Origin: Nitrosospira sp.
GTDB taxonomy: Bacteria; Pseudomonadota; Gammaproteobacteria; Burkholderiales; Nitrosomonadaceae
DNA length: 64,000 bases
Direction of reading: 5' to 3'
NCBI GenBank assembly: GCA_013821425.1
Contig: JACDGV010000001.1
Span: 341,647-405,646, forward strand
A program made the translations under genes and the position numbers. Under the pieces are notes generated by a model. It saw only the letters and a program-made list of their open reading frames with translations. It was not told where the DNA came from and made no database searches. Positions within the stretch are counted from its first letter, which is position 1. Every line of letters starts with the position of its first letter. This document shows positions 1 to 9,107 of this stretch, piece by piece.

Positions 1-714
1 CAAGTTCCGACCACACTTCTGGCGCAGGTTGACTCGTCGGTGGGCGGGAAGACCGGCATTAACCATCCGCTTGGCAAGAATATGATTGGAGCGTTTTATC
101 AACCGCGGGTGGTACTGGCAGACACGGAAGCACTTGATACTTTGCCAGAAAGGCAGTTACGTGCGGGCATTGCGGAGATTATCAAGTATGGCCTTATCCG
201 CGATCCCATTTTTCTAGAGTGGATCGAGTCGAACATGCCGGCACTTCTGGCGCGAGATGCCGGGATACTGATGCAAGCGATACAACGCAGCTGCATGAAC
301 AAGGCCGAAGTGGTCGAAGCGGATGAGCGCGAGAGTGGCGTTCGTGCACTGTTGAACCTGGGACATACCTTCGGTCACGCGATCGAGAATGGGATGGGGT
401 ATGGAGTATGGCTTCATGGAGAGGCAGTGGCGGCCGGAACGGTTCTGGCCGCGGAACTGTCACGGCGAATGGGCATGATTACGCAGGCTGACGTGGAGCG
501 GATAGTGAACCTTTACCGACAGGCGGGGCTTCCCGTGGCTGCCCCCAACCTGGGTACGGCAAAATATTTGCGTCTGATGGGGCTGGACAAGAAAGTGGAG
601 GGGGGGAAGCTGCGCTTTGTGTTACTCGAATGCATTGGCGGGGCCGTAGTCCGATCCGACGTGCCTGCTGACATACTGGCTGAGACCCTTATGGAATGCA
701 CCGCCTATGCATGA
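1..714 (+). CDS. aroB: 3-dehydroquinate synthase, 5'-truncated by window edge
   Basis: This is the C-terminal part of 3-dehydroquinate synthase, which converts DAHP to 3-dehydroquinate in the shikimate pathway using NAD+ and a divalent metal in the cytoplasm. The reading frame is open from base 1, so the start lies upstream; about 237 of the usual ~360 residues are present. Visible family motifs are [12 protein letters not shown] near the edge, [11 protein letters not shown] and the metal-binding [12 protein letters not shown]. The stop overlaps the start of dgt by 8 bases, so the two are probably translated together. A GTG at position 40 is an internal codon, not the start. Confidence 0.96.
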   Translation, partial: QVPTTLLAQVDSSVGGKTGINHPLGKNMIGAFYQPRVVLADTEALDTLPERQLRAGIAEIIKYGLIRDPIFLEWIESNMPALLARDAGILMQAIQRSCMNKAEVVEADERESGVRALLNLGHTFGHAIENGMGYGVWLHGEAVAAGTVLAAELSRRMGMITQADVERIVNLYRQAGLPVAAPNLGTAKYLRLMGLDKKVEGGKLRFVLLECIGGAVVRSDVPADILAETLMECTAYA

Positions 715-1828
715 GTTGGCCCCGTATGCGGTATCGCCGGAAAACTCGCGTGGGCGCCGCATCGCGGAACAGTCCTCCCCAGGGCGGACGCCGTTCCAGC
801 GCGACCGTGATCGCATTATTCACTCGACTGCGTTCCGCCGGCTCGAATACAAGACCCAGGTTTTTGTCAATCACGAAGGGGACCTGTTCCGCACGCGGCT
901 GACGCACAGTCTGGAAGTAGCGCAGATTGGCCGCTCGGTTGCGAGAAACCTGTACCTCAACGAAGACCTGGTTGAGGCTATCGCGCTGGCGCATGACCTG
1001 GGCCATACCCCATTCGGCCATGCGGGTCAGGAGGCATTGAACGATTGCATGAAGGATCATGGCGGCTTTGAGCACAATCTCCAGTCGTTGCGGGTGGTTG
1101 ATGTTCTGGAAGAGCACTATGGGGCATTTGATGGCCTGAACCTGTGCTTTGAAACCCGTGAAGGTATCCTCAAGCATTGTTCCAGGAAAAATGCCGATAA
1201 ACTGGGCGACGTGGGCGAGCGTTTCCTTCTGGACCGACGGCCTTCCCTGGAAGCGCAGCTGGCCAATCTTGCCGATGAAATTGCATACAACAACCACGAT
1301 GTGGACGACGGCTTGCGCTCCGGCCTCATTTCACAGGAACAACTTGAGGAAGTCGGAATATTCGGCCGGCATCTTGCCATGGCCAGGAAGGATTACCCCG
1401 GAATTTCCGGCCGCCGTTTGATTCATGAAACCGTTCGACGCATGATTAATACACTAGTGGCGGATCTCACTCGGCAAAGTGCAATGAATATCCGGGATGC
1501 CGGTCCGGCCAGCTTATCGATGGTTCAGGAGGCGCCTTTTCTGATCGGTTTCAGTAATCAGATCCGGCAAGAGCAGCAGGAGCTGAAAAAATTCCTGCGC
1601 GACTATCTTTACCGGCACTACAAAGTGGCCCGGATGAGCGCAAAGGCGCGTCACACCGTCGAAATGCTCTTTAATGCGTTTCACTCCGACATTCTCCTGC
1701 TTCCACCGGCATTTCAGGCAAAGTATCATCAGGTCAGGCACCAGGCAATTGCGGACTACATCGCCGGGATGACGGATCGCTATGCGATCCGGGAATATCG
1801 GCGGCTATTTGCAATCGAGGAGCGCTGA
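707..1828 (+). CDS. dgt: Deoxyguanosinetriphosphate triphosphohydrolase-like protein (HD domain)
   Basis: A 373-residue HD-domain dNTP triphosphohydrolase of the Dgt family, which cleaves dNTPs to nucleoside and triphosphate and helps balance the dNTP pool. The metal-binding HD signature is clear: [15 protein letters not shown] followed by [15 protein letters not shown], with a further NNHDVDDG segment. The length fits the shorter bacterial dGTPase-like class, not the ~500-residue E. coli enzyme, so substrate preference (dGTP or general dNTP) cannot be told from sequence. The ATG overlaps the last codons of aroB, an aroB-dgt arrangement common in proteobacteria. Confidence 0.92.
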   Translation: MHELAPYAVSPENSRGRRIAEQSSPGRTPFQRDRDRIIHSTAFRRLEYKTQVFVNHEGDLFRTRLTHSLEVAQIGRSVARNLYLNEDLVEAIALAHDLGHTPFGHAGQEALNDCMKDHGGFEHNLQSLRVVDVLEEHYGAFDGLNLCFETREGILKHCSRKNADKLGDVGERFLLDRRPSLEAQLANLADEIAYNNHDVDDGLRSGLISQEQLEEVGIFGRHLAMARKDYPGISGRRLIHETVRRMINTLVADLTRQSAMNIRDAGPASLSMVQEAPFLIGFSNQIRQEQQELKKFLRDYLYRHYKVARMSAKARHTVEMLFNAFHSDILLLPPAFQAKYHQVRHQAIADYIAGMTDRYAIREYRRLFAIEER

Positions 1829-2225
1829 ATGCCGATGTTGTATCTCGCGCCCGCGGCCCGCTGAGCAGCCGCAAGTTGTTGCAGGCAGCATGGCCGCGAA
1901 AATCTTCTTCGGGATTTCCCCGGCTACCGCACGGATGAGCCTGAAATATCAGGCATTACAGTGGCCACGTATGCCACGGGGCATGTACCCGGAGGCCAAT
2001 CGCTGGTAATATCTGGGGAATCCCTGAACAAGTCCCGCGCGGACGCGAGGGGTCTTGTTCAGGGATTCCCAAGAGTCCGGGAAGGGCGAACGTGTCCCGG
2101 GCAAAGATGTGCTTCGATGGGTCATCGTCCATGTAATGGCGCGCGTGGATTTGTCACCCGGACATGCGGTGAACGCGATGCCACCGTGCCTTTTGCTGAA
2201 TTTTTGTGCGATTGAACAGACGCGA
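1829..2225. other. Intergenic spacer dgt-hemE with hairpins
   Basis: About 400 bases with no convincing gene. Open frames run through it but have no family resemblance, and one of them merely extends hemE upstream. It holds a small inverted repeat at 1939-1954 (GCCTGA, 4-base loop, TCAGGC) that could end dgt transcription, and the large hairpin described separately at 2016-2070. The hemE promoter should also lie here but I cannot place it with confidence. Confidence 0.6.
2016..2070. repeat. Large perfect inverted repeat (17-bp arms)
   Basis: The arms 2016-2032 and 2054-2070 are exact reverse complements over 17 bases (left arm GGGAATCCCTGAACAAG). The GC-rich 21-base centre can extend the stem after one T-T mismatch (CCC 34-36 with GGG 50-52, then CGC with GCG). 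No T-run follows, so it is not a textbook terminator. It resembles an intergenic palindromic element or RNA hairpin in the hemE leader. Whether it recurs in the genome cannot be seen from this window. Confidence 0.75.
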
Positions 2226-3299
2226 ATGACCAGACTGAAGAATGATACTTTCCTCCGGGCTCTCCTCAGGCAGCCTACCGACCATACCCCCATCTGGTTA
2301 ATGCGCCAGGCTGGGCGCTATTTGCCCGAGTATAACCAGACGCGGGCGCGGGCCGGCAGCTTTCTTTCGTTGTGCAAAAATCCCGACTTCGCCACCGAAG
2401 TAACGATGCAACCCCTCGCGCGATTCCCTCTGGACGCCGCGATCCTGTTTTCGGATATTCTCACGATTCCCGATGCGATGGGACTAGGCCTTTATTTTTC
2501 CGAGGGGGAAGGGCCGAAGTTCGAGCGGCCCTTGCGCGAGGAATGGGAGATCCGCGCCCTTTCGGTACCCGATCCGGAAATGCATCTGCGTTATGTAATG
2601 GATGCGGTTTCCCAGATACGAAAGGCGCTGGATAACGCCATTCCGCTGATCGGCTTTTCCGGTAGTCCCTTCACGCTTGCCTGTTACATGGTCGAGGGAC
2701 GTGGCGGTACTGATTTTCGCCAGATCAAGACCATGTTATATCAGCGGCCCGATCTGCTGCATCATGTTCTTAATATCAATGCGCAAGCCGTTACCGCTTA
2801 TCTGAATGCCCAGATTGAATCCGGCGCGCAGGCGGTAATGATTTTCGATACGTGGGGCGGAGCCTTGTCTCATGCTGCTTATCAGGAATTTTCCCTGCGT
2901 TACATGAGTCAAATTCTGGCAGGGCTGACACGCGAACATGGCGGTGTGCGCATTCCGAGCATTGTCTTTACAAAAGGTGGTGGATTGTGGCTGGAAAGCA
3001 TTGCCGACAGCGGGTGCGATGCAGTCGGGCTTGACTGGACAGTGGATATCGGCGAGGCGCGGCGGCGCGTCGGCCACAAAGTGGCTTTGCAGGGAAACCT
3101 CGACCCCAACGTACTATTTTCGGCGCCGGAAGTGATTGCTGCTGAAGCAGGCAAGGTCCTTTCCGGTTTCGGCAATGGCCCCGGTCACGTTTTTAATCTT
3201 GGTCATGGCATTTCCCAGTTTACTCCTCCCGAAAATGCCCGGACGCTGGTTGAGGCCGTCCACGCGTTGAGCCGGAAATATCACCAGTCCGATGCGTAG
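2226..3299 (+). CDS. hemE: Uroporphyrinogen decarboxylase
   Basis: Uroporphyrinogen III decarboxylase, the cytoplasmic haem-pathway enzyme making coproporphyrinogen III. The 357-residue length matches the family. The N-terminal signature [15 protein letters not shown] carries the substrate-binding arginines, and [12 protein letters not shown] holds the catalytic aspartate; VNLGHG-type C-terminal sequence ([13 protein letters not shown]) is also present. I chose the ATG at 2226, giving the usual start [14 protein letters not shown]. The frame stays open further upstream through a hairpin, but that extension is unlike the family. Confidence 0.96.
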   Translation: MTRLKNDTFLRALLRQPTDHTPIWLMRQAGRYLPEYNQTRARAGSFLSLCKNPDFATEVTMQPLARFPLDAAILFSDILTIPDAMGLGLYFSEGEGPKFERPLREEWEIRALSVPDPEMHLRYVMDAVSQIRKALDNAIPLIGFSGSPFTLACYMVEGRGGTDFRQIKTMLYQRPDLLHHVLNINAQAVTAYLNAQIESGAQAVMIFDTWGGALSHAAYQEFSLRYMSQILAGLTREHGGVRIPSIVFTKGGGLWLESIADSGCDAVGLDWTVDIGEARRRVGHKVALQGNLDPNVLFSAPEVIAAEAGKVLSGFGNGPGHVFNLGHGISQFTPPENARTLVEAVHALSRKYHQSDA

Positions 3300-3418
3300 G
3301 GTAACAGGGGTAACAGGAGTTCTGGCGAATAGAACAGGCCGGAACAGCTTTTTCCAGTGTGGTTTTATTTTATGAATCGGGTTAATAGTTTCACATACTT
3401 GTCCAGCGGGACGCTCTA

Positions 3419-4102
3419 GTGCGCATACTTATAATTGAAGACGATCCAGCGATAGCCAGCAATCTTTACGATTTTCTCGAAGCCCGTGGTCACGGGGTCG
3501 ATGCCGCCGCCGATGGCATTACGGGGCTTCATCTTGCCGTTACACAGCAATTCGACGGAATACTGCTCGATCTTGGATTGCCGGGCACGGATGGCATTAC
3601 GCTCTGCCGCAAGCTTCGGCAGGAAGCGCATCTGGATACACCCGTGCTCATGCTGACGGCGCGCGACACGCTGGAGGACAAGCTGAAAGGTTTCGACTGC
3701 GGAGCGGATGATTATCTGGTCAAGCCATTCGCACTGAAAGAAGTCGAAGCGCGTCTGGTTGCCATTCACAAGCGCCGGAGAGGCACTGTTACCAGCCGTA
3801 CATTGGAAACGGACGATCTTTCCTTTGATCCGAAGACGCTGTCGATTGTCTTTGCTGGGGCCAATGTCAAGTTGCCGCCAAAGTGCATCGGTTTGCTGGC
3901 GGTAATGATGAGTGAACCTGGCCGGGTTTTCAGCCGCAAGGAACTGGAATCGGAGGTGTGGGGCGATACGCACGAAACCAGCGATACCTTGCGCAGCCAT
4001 ATGCACGAATTGCGGCGTGCTCTCACCCGTGCCGGCGGCTATGACCCCATAGAAACCGTCCATGGACTGGGCTACCGCCTGGCCACACGTGCCCGGGTTT
4101 AA
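3419..4102 (+). CDS. OmpR-family two-component response regulator
   Basis: A 227-residue DNA-binding response regulator of the OmpR/PhoB class (QseB/TctD-like). The receiver domain has the acidic pair EDD at residues 7-9, the phospho-acceptor Asp51 in LLDLGLPG, a TAR motif and the conserved Lys in LVKPFALKE. A winged-helix output domain follows, ending with ETVHGLGYRL. Translation starts at a GTG. The partner kinase gene overlaps its end. Its position directly before a SulP transporter whose leader carries phased CTTCAC repeats suggests that transporter, and perhaps the following carbon-uptake operon, as its target; this is inference. Confidence 0.93.
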   Translation: MRILIIEDDPAIASNLYDFLEARGHGVDAAADGITGLHLAVTQQFDGILLDLGLPGTDGITLCRKLRQEAHLDTPVLMLTARDTLEDKLKGFDCGADDYLVKPFALKEVEARLVAIHKRRRGTVTSRTLETDDLSFDPKTLSIVFAGANVKLPPKCIGLLAVMMSEPGRVFSRKELESEVWGDTHETSDTLRSHMHELRRALTRAGGYDPIETVHGLGYRLATRARV

Positions 4103-5357
4103 GCGTGGCCTTCGCCTTCGTGTTGCACTCGCATTTGCAACATTCTGCATCGTTGTCGTGGGCACCCTCGGGATCAGCCTTTATTTTGCTTCCGATGACA
4201 TCGAAGAAGCGCATATCGAGCAGATCATCGAAACCGAGATGGATCACCTGCTTCTGCGTTATCGCGAACGCGCCGACTTCGTGCCGCAGGAGAGTTCGAA
4301 CCTCGACAAATACATCATCCATGATTCCGCCGAGGAATCCCGGCTGCCTTCCCATCTGCAAGGACTCAATTATCGGCGTCACAAGGTATTTCGGGGCCCG
4401 GAGGAGGTGCGGGTGGGGGTCCGCCATCTGGATGGGGTCAAATTTCTTGTCGCTTATGAGATAGGACTTCACGATCAGCGGCAGCAGGAGTTGAGGCTGC
4501 TTATCGTTTTATCGCTCATCTCGGTTGTCGGCGTCGCGCTCGTGGTCGGATACCTTCTGGCAGGCGTGCTGGTCCGACAAGTAACCGATCTTGCCGAACA
4601 AGTCAGGCATCTCGCACCGGGCGATTTTCAGGGCGAAACCCTTGCCCAGCCAGGGCAGGATGAGGAAGTGGCGCAGCTTGCGCGTGCGTTGGACGACTAT
4701 CAGAACCGTATCTTTCGCATGATCCGGCGCGAGCAGGAGTTTACCGCCAACATCAGCCATGAGCTGCGCACTCCTATCACCACCATCCTTACGAGTTGCG
4801 AGTTGCTCGTTACCGAGCCTGGCCTGTCCGAGCGGACTCGCGTACGCGTAGGAATGATCGAAAGCGCGGCGACGCGCATGGGCGAGCAATTGCAGGCCTT
4901 GCTGTTCCTTGCCCGCGAACAGGCCCTTGGCATCATGGAACCTGTTGATCTTGCGGAATGCGTGTACGACGCGGCTGAGCCCCTGTGCGCAGAAATTTAT
5001 AAAAAAAATCTTAATTTCCAGGTCGAGGTCGAGCCCAAAGCCGTTCTCACCCTAAACCGGCAGGCGCTTCACACTGCCCTGGTAAACCTGCTCCGCAATG
5101 CGGTGCAGTACACCAACAGCGGCTTTATACGCGTGAGTTTCAGCGGCAAACGCCTTTCCATCGCCGATTCCGGCATCGGTATCGAGCCTTCCTACCTGCC
5201 TCTTCTTTATGAGCGCTTCTTTCGTGGATCTACCCAGGGCAAAGGCCTGGGGATAGGGCTTGCCATCGTCAAGCGCATCTGCGATCACTATGGCTGGCGC
5301 ATAGAAGTCGACAGTACGCCAGGGCATGGCGCGACCTTTCATATCATCTTTCCCTGA
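4089..5357 (+). CDS. Membrane sensor histidine kinase
   Basis: A sensor histidine kinase with two membrane segments around a roughly 110-residue periplasmic sensor, then a linker, a HisKA domain (EFTANISHELRTP, phospho-His about residue 224) and an HATPase domain with N box LLRNAVQYT, G1 box IADSGIGI and G2 box GLGIGLAIVKR. It should phosphorylate the regulator encoded just before it. I place the start at GTG 4089, overlapping the regulator's end by 14 bases; an in-frame ATG at 4062 would add nine residues. The sensor domain is not one I recognise, so the signal is unknown; inorganic carbon or pH is a guess from the neighbours. Confidence 0.9.
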   Translation: MPGFKRGLRLRVALAFATFCIVVVGTLGISLYFASDDIEEAHIEQIIETEMDHLLLRYRERADFVPQESSNLDKYIIHDSAEESRLPSHLQGLNYRRHKVFRGPEEVRVGVRHLDGVKFLVAYEIGLHDQRQQELRLLIVLSLISVVGVALVVGYLLAGVLVRQVTDLAEQVRHLAPGDFQGETLAQPGQDEEVAQLARALDDYQNRIFRMIRREQEFTANISHELRTPITTILTSCELLVTEPGLSERTRVRVGMIESAATRMGEQLQALLFLAREQALGIMEPVDLAECVYDAAEPLCAEIYKKNLNFQVEVEPKAVLTLNRQALHTALVNLLRNAVQYTNSGFIRVSFSGKRLSIADSGIGIEPSYLPLLYERFFRGSTQGKGLGIGLAIVKRICDHYGWRIEVDSTPGHGATFHIIFP

Positions 5358-5388
5358 TTTTTCCCCTCCCCGATCGCTTTGCAGTGCT

Positions 5389-5416
5389 CTTCACTAATTC
5401 TTCACAGCCTCTTCAC
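5389..5416 (+). promoter_or_regulatory. Three 11-bp-phased CTTCAC direct repeats, probable response-regulator site
   Basis: CTTCAC occurs at 5389, 5400 and 5411, exactly one helical turn (11 bp) apart, 67 bases before the SulP start. OmpR/PhoB-type regulators bind such head-to-tail hexamer repeats at this spacing. A regulator of that class is encoded immediately upstream. An AT-rich stretch after the repeats could hold the -10 element. Confidence 0.6.
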
Positions 5417-5482
5417 AGCTGCTGTGTTAATTTTTGCAAGTTGAATTAATTTCTACTTTTCTTTAACGGGAGTCGGCTGAAC

Positions 5483-6853
5483 ATGAATTCGAATACTACA
5501 GATACGTCCGATACAGGAGCTCAATTCCCTAACGAAATACCGCCAGATGAGGTCGTCGAGCCGGCAGAACCTGTCGCCGTAACCGGAAGAGCGGCGTTTC
5601 AGGCCAAGTACTTTGCACGCGATTTCCAGGCTGGACTCATAACCGGATCCATGGCCATTCCCCTCTCGATCGGCATCGCGATGATGTCGAACTACCCGAT
5701 CAAGGTCGGGTTGGCCACGGTCGCGTTTGCCTGTTACATCGGCTGGATCAACGCCTGGATCAGGCCCGGCAACTATATCGGCTGTCCGGGGATTGCAGCA
5801 GGTCTGGCGCCCGTGCTGGCAATGGGCGTCGCCCTCTTCGGTATCGAAAACATGGCGTTCGTTATTTTCCTGGTTTCGGCCATGCAGGCCGTGATATGGA
5901 AATTTAACTGGCAGAGATTTCTTTTAATAGCGGTGCCGGGATATCTCGTCGAGGGGTTGCTGGCTGGAATTGGTTTGAAGATCCTGCTCAAATTTATGGA
6001 GTTTACCTATGAAATCCCCCCTGATCAGGAATCTGCCACGGAGTTCTGGAATGGGGCGCGCCTACAGATGGCGCTCATATCGGGGGTCGGTTTTGCCGTG
6101 TTTGTCTACCTGTTCTCCAAGTTCAAGGATACCCAACCTGCCATTCCCTATTTTGCGTTGATCATCGCCGGTGGCGTGATAGCGCAATTTATGCCGATAT
6201 CCATGCTGCATGTGGAAGACGTGGACCTGGCGCTGGCCATACCCATGCCAAATTTTGACAGCGCGCTGACCTGGATGTACGTGATCGGCTTTGCGGCCAT
6301 GTTGGCAGTTATTGACGTGATCGAACAGGTGATGAGCAACGCCGCCATCGAGAAAATAGATCCGTTGAAACGCAAGTGCAACAGCAACAACAGCTTGCTG
6401 GCGATCTGGATTTCCAATATGGGTGCAAGTTTCTTCGGCGGCATGACCAACCTGGATGGCCTGGCGAAGAGCACGACCAATCGGCTGGCCGGCGCCATGA
6501 CCAAGTTTTCCGTCCTGATCGTTGGTTTCGTCGTGACCTTTTTCGTCCTGAACTCGCAATATCTCGAGTACCTGCCGAAGTTCGCCTTGGCGGCGATCAT
6601 GATGTTCTCGGGCTGGAAGATGATCCTGGGACTCGTGCACGTTTCCCATCATGGCCCATATGCCCTGATGCTCGCTGTGCTATGCGGCGGACTGGTCTAT
6701 AAGGTGGGGATATTCGAGGGGCTGTTGATTGCGATGGCGGTGCATGGCATCGTCCACTATATGGTTTACCACAACGCCGACAAGATACCGAGCAAGACGA
6801 TTGTCAAAAAATACTTTGAAAATCTTGCGAAGGGCGGCGGTACTCCTAGCTGA
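5483..6853 (+). CDS. SulP-family anion transporter without STAS domain (probable bicarbonate transporter)
   Basis: A 456-residue integral membrane protein of the SulP/SLC26 fold with roughly a dozen hydrophobic helices. The N-terminal part has the typical MAIPLSIGIAM segment and NYIGCPGIAAGLAPVLAMGV, and the middle has a SulP-like stretch around SNMGASFFGGMTNLDGLAKS. The protein ends about 30 residues after the last helix, so the cytoplasmic STAS domain of classical SulP proteins is missing. Several SulP proteins carry HCO3- with Na+. Lying between a two-component system and a DabA operon, bicarbonate is the likeliest substrate here, though sulfate or another anion is not excluded. A GGGAG Shine-Dalgarno precedes the ATG. 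Confidence 0.85.
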   Translation: MNSNTTDTSDTGAQFPNEIPPDEVVEPAEPVAVTGRAAFQAKYFARDFQAGLITGSMAIPLSIGIAMMSNYPIKVGLATVAFACYIGWINAWIRPGNYIGCPGIAAGLAPVLAMGVALFGIENMAFVIFLVSAMQAVIWKFNWQRFLLIAVPGYLVEGLLAGIGLKILLKFMEFTYEIPPDQESATEFWNGARLQMALISGVGFAVFVYLFSKFKDTQPAIPYFALIIAGGVIAQFMPISMLHVEDVDLALAIPMPNFDSALTWMYVIGFAAMLAVIDVIEQVMSNAAIEKIDPLKRKCNSNNSLLAIWISNMGASFFGGMTNLDGLAKSTTNRLAGAMTKFSVLIVGFVVTFFVLNSQYLEYLPKFALAAIMMFSGWKMILGLVHVSHHGPYALMLAVLCGGLVYKVGIFEGLLIAMAVHGIVHYMVYHNADKIPSKTIVKKYFENLAKGGGTPS

Positions 6854-6936
6854 TCCAAGTAAAGCGGTGCGGGGAGGCGGTTCAAGTCCCCCGCCAAGTC
6901 CTGATGAACAGGTGCAGGAAGATTAAGGAGAAGTCA

Positions 6937-7356
6937 TTGTACAAAAAAGTGATGGTCGCGATTGACGACAGTGAAATATCGCGCGGCGCCCTCCAGGAAG
7001 CTGTGCAGATTGCGACTGCTTATGGCGCTCGGCTCAGCATCGTCCACGCGGTGCAGGGAGCGGAGGATGATTCCGCCGGCTCCAGGAGGCGAGGGGCTGC
7101 TCAACTCTTGGAGCAAGCGATGTCTGCGGCGGGTAATAACCTCGCCGCGGAGAGCCGCGTGTTGGAAGCGGAGGCAGACCTGGGGATTTCCGGCATTCCC
7201 GAGGCTATCGCCGGTGCCGTCACCGAGTGGGGAGCTGATCTGCTCGTGGTGGGATCACAGGGCCGCCGGGGACTCCAGCGCCTCGTAATTGGCTCGGTGG
7301 CGGAGCAATTGATTAGCGAGGTTGGAATCTCTATCTTTCTGGTCCGCCTGCACTAA
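6937..7356 (+). CDS. Universal stress protein, UspA family (TTG start)
   Basis: A 139-residue universal stress protein. The C-terminal ATP-binding signature G-x2-G-x9-G-S is present in VGSQGRRGLQRLVIGS, so it should belong to the ATP-binding Usp class. I place the start at TTG 6937. AAGGAG at 6925-6930 is spaced six bases from it, and it aligns exactly with the ATG of the paralogue at 18429 (both continue YKKV and VAIDDSE). An in-frame ATG at 6904 lacks a ribosome site. It follows the SulP gene closely and probably shares its transcript. The two Usp genes flank the DabA operon. Confidence 0.88.
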   Translation: MYKKVMVAIDDSEISRGALQEAVQIATAYGARLSIVHAVQGAEDDSAGSRRRGAAQLLEQAMSAAGNNLAAESRVLEAEADLGISGIPEAIAGAVTEWGADLLVVGSQGRRGLQRLVIGSVAEQLISEVGISIFLVRLH

Positions 7357-7625
7357 CCAGCAAACCATCTGGTATAGAGAATGAAAAAATACAGCTGACT
7401 TAGCGTCCACTTCCCCTTTGCTGGCCCCAAAGTGGTCGACGTCAGCAAATAAACGGCCATCCAACCCCCCATTGCATCCTGACAGTTGCTTATTTAGCAG
7501 CGGGTCCTTGCTTTGCCCGGCGGTGGAGCACACAAGAGGAAGAGATGGATGAATGCGTTGCCGAGTAGAGAGTTTCTGATACCTGAAGTAACGCCTCGCA
7601 CCGAGCCTTGAGGGGCACTGTCAGA

Positions 7626-9098
7626 ATGGGAATTCTCAGCATACTTCTCTGGACACCGGCCCTGGGTGTGCTGCTCCTGGCGTTGACGCCCCGCGACAAT
7701 ATCCGCGCAATCCGGTTTTTGGCCCATCTGTTTGCCGCCCTGGCGTTCTTTCTTAGCTGCTGGCTGGTCGCGGTTTACAATCAGCTTGACGGTGGTTTGC
7801 AGTTTGGTGAACAGTTTATGCTTAACCCCAAGCTGGGTACGGCTTTTGCCCTAGGGATTGACGGCCTGTCGATACCCATGGTTGTTCTGGCAACCTTGCT
7901 GACGTCAATCGCGCTACTTGCCTCCTTCTCTATTTCCAGCAGCATCAAAGGTTATCACATTTGTATTCTTCTGCTGGAATTCGGCATGTTGGGAGTATTC
8001 CTCGCCCAGGATTGGGCGCTGTTTTATATATTTTGGGAATTGACTTTATCTCCGCTGTTTTTCCTGATTGGCCGCTGGGGCGGATTACGGCGGCACGTGG
8101 CAAGCCTTAACTTCGTCCTTTACACGATGGGCGGGTCCATTTTCATGCTCGTCAGTTTGCTCGCCATCAGCCAGTATATGCCTGAACATGGGAACTCCCT
8201 AATGAGTTCGATGAGCATAGCGGCCCAACGGATGCCCCTGAATGAGCAGGTCTGGGTACTGCTCGGCTTTGTGATCAGCTTCGGTGTCAAGATGCCAATT
8301 TTTCCCCTGCATGGCTGGTTGCCGCTGGCTCACGTTGAAGCGCCCAGTCCAGTCAGTATTCTGCTTTCCGGAATTTTGCTGAAAATGGGTGCATACGGCC
8401 TGATCAGAGCGGTAGTGATGCTGCCTGAGGCTGCACAAGTGCTGCAATCGTCGCTGGTTTTTCTTGCACTGCTAGGCATGATCTACGGCGGATTGCTGGC
8501 TTGGCGTCAAACCGACCTCAAAGCCATGGTTGCCTATTCGTCTGTTAGTCATATGGGCATTATATTGCTGGACATAGCGACACTGAACAAGACCGGAATG
8601 ATCGGCGCAGTTTTGCAGATGACCGCGCACGGACTGATCGCGGGCGCGATGTTTCTGTTGGTCGGGCTGCTCTACGAACGCACTCATACCCGCAACGTCC
8701 AGGACTACAGTTCACTGGTCGTCGTGATGCCGCGTTTTGCCCTGTTTATGACTATTACGCTGTTCGCCGCAATGGGTTTGCCCGGTTCCGTCGGCTTTAT
8801 TGCCGAGCTGCATGCTATTGTTGGCGGTTTTCAGCAATGGGGCAACTTGATGGTGTTTTTCGGTGTGAGCATTCTGATCGGTTCCGCCTATGCCATGCGC
8901 ACCATTGGCATGTTGTTTACAGGTCCGGTCAAGCCGCAAATGCGGGAGATCGAGGATTTGCGCACCCCGGAATTGCTGGCGGCGACCATGCTGATTGCGG
9001 GTATTGTTTTATTCGGCCTGTGGCCCGCGCCGCTGATCGATTTGTCGGCGGCGACCATGAATGAAGTGAATAGCGTGATCAGTCAACGCATTCGATAG
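7626..9098 (+). CDS. NuoM-like proton-channel subunit of the DabA complex
   Basis: A 490-residue membrane protein of the Mrp/NuoL-M-N antiporter family, closest in motif to complex I subunit M. It has the conserved TM5 Glu (FWELTLSPLFF), the TM7 Lys (FGVKMPIFPLHGWLP), a second Lys in ILLKMGAYG and the TDLKAMVAYSSVSHMG segment. No other complex I genes lie nearby. It stands 9 bases before the DabA gene, so it is taken as an ion-translocating partner in DIC uptake, not as respiratory complex I. Start chosen at ATG 7626 after a GAGGGG site; an upstream in-frame start at 7608 is less like the family. Confidence 0.9.
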   Translation: MGILSILLWTPALGVLLLALTPRDNIRAIRFLAHLFAALAFFLSCWLVAVYNQLDGGLQFGEQFMLNPKLGTAFALGIDGLSIPMVVLATLLTSIALLASFSISSSIKGYHICILLLEFGMLGVFLAQDWALFYIFWELTLSPLFFLIGRWGGLRRHVASLNFVLYTMGGSIFMLVSLLAISQYMPEHGNSLMSSMSIAAQRMPLNEQVWVLLGFVISFGVKMPIFPLHGWLPLAHVEAPSPVSILLSGILLKMGAYGLIRAVVMLPEAAQVLQSSLVFLALLGMIYGGLLAWRQTDLKAMVAYSSVSHMGIILLDIATLNKTGMIGAVLQMTAHGLIAGAMFLLVGLLYERTHTRNVQDYSSLVVVMPRFALFMTITLFAAMGLPGSVGFIAELHAIVGGFQQWGNLMVFFGVSILIGSAYAMRTIGMLFTGPVKPQMREIEDLRTPELLAATMLIAGIVLFGLWPAPLIDLSAATMNEVNSVISQRIR

Positions 9099-9107
9099 GA
9101 GAAAACG

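Noticed and set aside
2055..2225. Upstream extension of hemE from 2055
   Set aside because: It would include half of the large hairpin and has no similarity to the family; the normal N-terminus starts at 2226.
6062..6652. 196-residue minus-strand frame within the SulP gene, rich in His and Gln
   Set aside because: Antisense shadow of a membrane-protein gene; the His/Gln/Asp bias is what reversed hydrophobic codons give.
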